A stretch of 6,111 bases of DNA, from NCBI GenBank assembly GCA_012962365.1, contig DTXR01000530.1:1-6111 (forward strand), written 5' to 3'. Shown here piece after piece: positions 5,678 through 6,111 of this stretch (position 1 is its first letter; each line of letters starts with the position of its first letter). The translations under genes were made by a program, and so were the position numbers. Under the pieces are notes generated by a model. It searched no databases and was not told where the DNA came from. It saw only the letters and a program-made list of their open reading frames with translations. Origin of the DNA: Chromatiaceae bacterium. Its GTDB lineage: Bacteria > Pseudomonadota > Gammaproteobacteria > Chromatiales > Chromatiaceae.

Positions 5678-6111
5678 ATTCAAGCGGCGACGCCGCCAAC
5701 TGATGCGCATGATGGGTAAAAACAGTATCGCCATCCTGCCCGCAGCTGGCATCAAGCAGCGTAATAACGATGTAACCTACCCCTATCGGCCAGACAGCGA
5801 CTTCTATTACCTGACAGGCTTCGAAGAACCCGAGGCGGTCGCCGTACTCATTCCCGGCCGCAAGCAGGGTGAGTACATCCTGTTCTGCCGCGAAAAGGAT
5901 GAGGAGAAAGAACGCTGGGACGGCGCCATCGCCGGGCAGGAGGGCGCGGTAAAAGCGTATGGCGCTGACGACTCTTTCCCCATCACCGACCTCAACGACA
6001 TTCTGCCGCGCATGCTGGAACAGTGCGAGCGCGTGTTCTACGCCATGGGCTGCGACCCTGAGCTGGACAAGAACATGTCCGGCTGGATCAGCCAGATCCG
6101 CGGCAAGGCGC
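5664..6111 (+). CDS. pepP: Xaa-Pro aminopeptidase (aminopeptidase P), N-terminal part, cut by window end
   Basis: PepP removes the N-terminal residue from peptides whose second residue is proline, using two manganese ions. Only the first 149 codons are present and the frame is open to the last base. This part is the N-terminal, non-catalytic domain: FKRRRRQLM (6-14), YPYRPDSDFYYLTGFEEPEA (39-58), VLIPGRKQGEYILFCREKD (61-79) and ERWDGAIAGQEGA (83-95) match the family signature, including the typical YRxDSDFxYLTGF. The metal ligands and catalytic histidines lie beyond the window. The ATG at 5664-5666 lies inside the end of ygfB, with GAGG nine bases before it, giving a 14-base overlap and probable translational coupling. 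In related genomes ubiquinone genes ubiH and ubiI follow, which may be the case here. Confidence 0.95.
   Translation, partial: MTQNEFKRRRRQLMRMMGKNSIAILPAAGIKQRNNDVTYPYRPDSDFYYLTGFEEPEAVAVLIPGRKQGEYILFCREKDEEKERWDGAIAGQEGAVKAYGADDSFPITDLNDILPRMLEQCERVFYAMGCDPELDKNMSGWISQIRGKA

Overview
The window looks like a piece of gammaproteobacterial core chromosome. The evidence is protein resemblance plus gene order: a trimeric-type porin, rpiA and ilvA back to back, and the cluster fau-like gene / 6S RNA / zapA / TIGR02449-type coiled coil, divergent from UPF0149 (ygfB) and pepP. This last cluster has the same order as the E. coli and Pseudomonas locus. I cannot name the genus. No phage, transposase, CRISPR array, tRNA or rRNA is visible.

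Layout. (1) 3-332 is the 3' end of an outer-membrane porin gene on the + strand, closed by a strong, probably bidirectional terminator at 387-421. (2) 422-606 is an AT-rich gene-free spacer with a perfect 16-bp palindrome and two small hairpins. (3) rpiA (607-1269, -) and ilvA (about 1358-2878, +) diverge from a very short shared upstream region. (4) 2879-3044 carries three inverted repeats, one of them REP-like. (5) 3045-3434 (-) encodes a 129-residue histone H1-like protein that is 55% lysine and contains a 47-codon internal duplication. Its promoter (3496-3524) is overlapped by two dyad symmetries. (6) 3435-3691 is otherwise a gene-free upstream region. (7) On the - strand, read right to left, are a TIGR02449-like coiled-coil gene, zapA (4-bp overlap, GTG start), 6S RNA (ssrS, not an ORF; found from sequence and a 12-bp closing stem) and a 5-formyltetrahydrofolate cyclo-ligase gene. 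A good sigma70-type promoter (TTGACC-17-TATATT) ends only 9 bases before the first gene, so that mRNA may be nearly leaderless. (8) On the + strand are UPF0149/ygfB and the 5' part of pepP, overlapping by 14 bp and running off the window.

How the genes fit together: rpiA (pentose phosphate) and ilvA (isoleucine) are metabolic neighbours without an obvious shared job. The zapA/6S/fau group joins division-ring assembly, stationary-phase control of RNA polymerase and folate recycling, a conserved linkage. I found no clear sign of a wholly new system. The most unusual items are the lysine-repeat nucleoid protein with its dyad-covered promoter, the near-leaderless zapA operon promoter, and the pyrimidine-rich leader where a Shine-Dalgarno should be in front of the cyclo-ligase gene.
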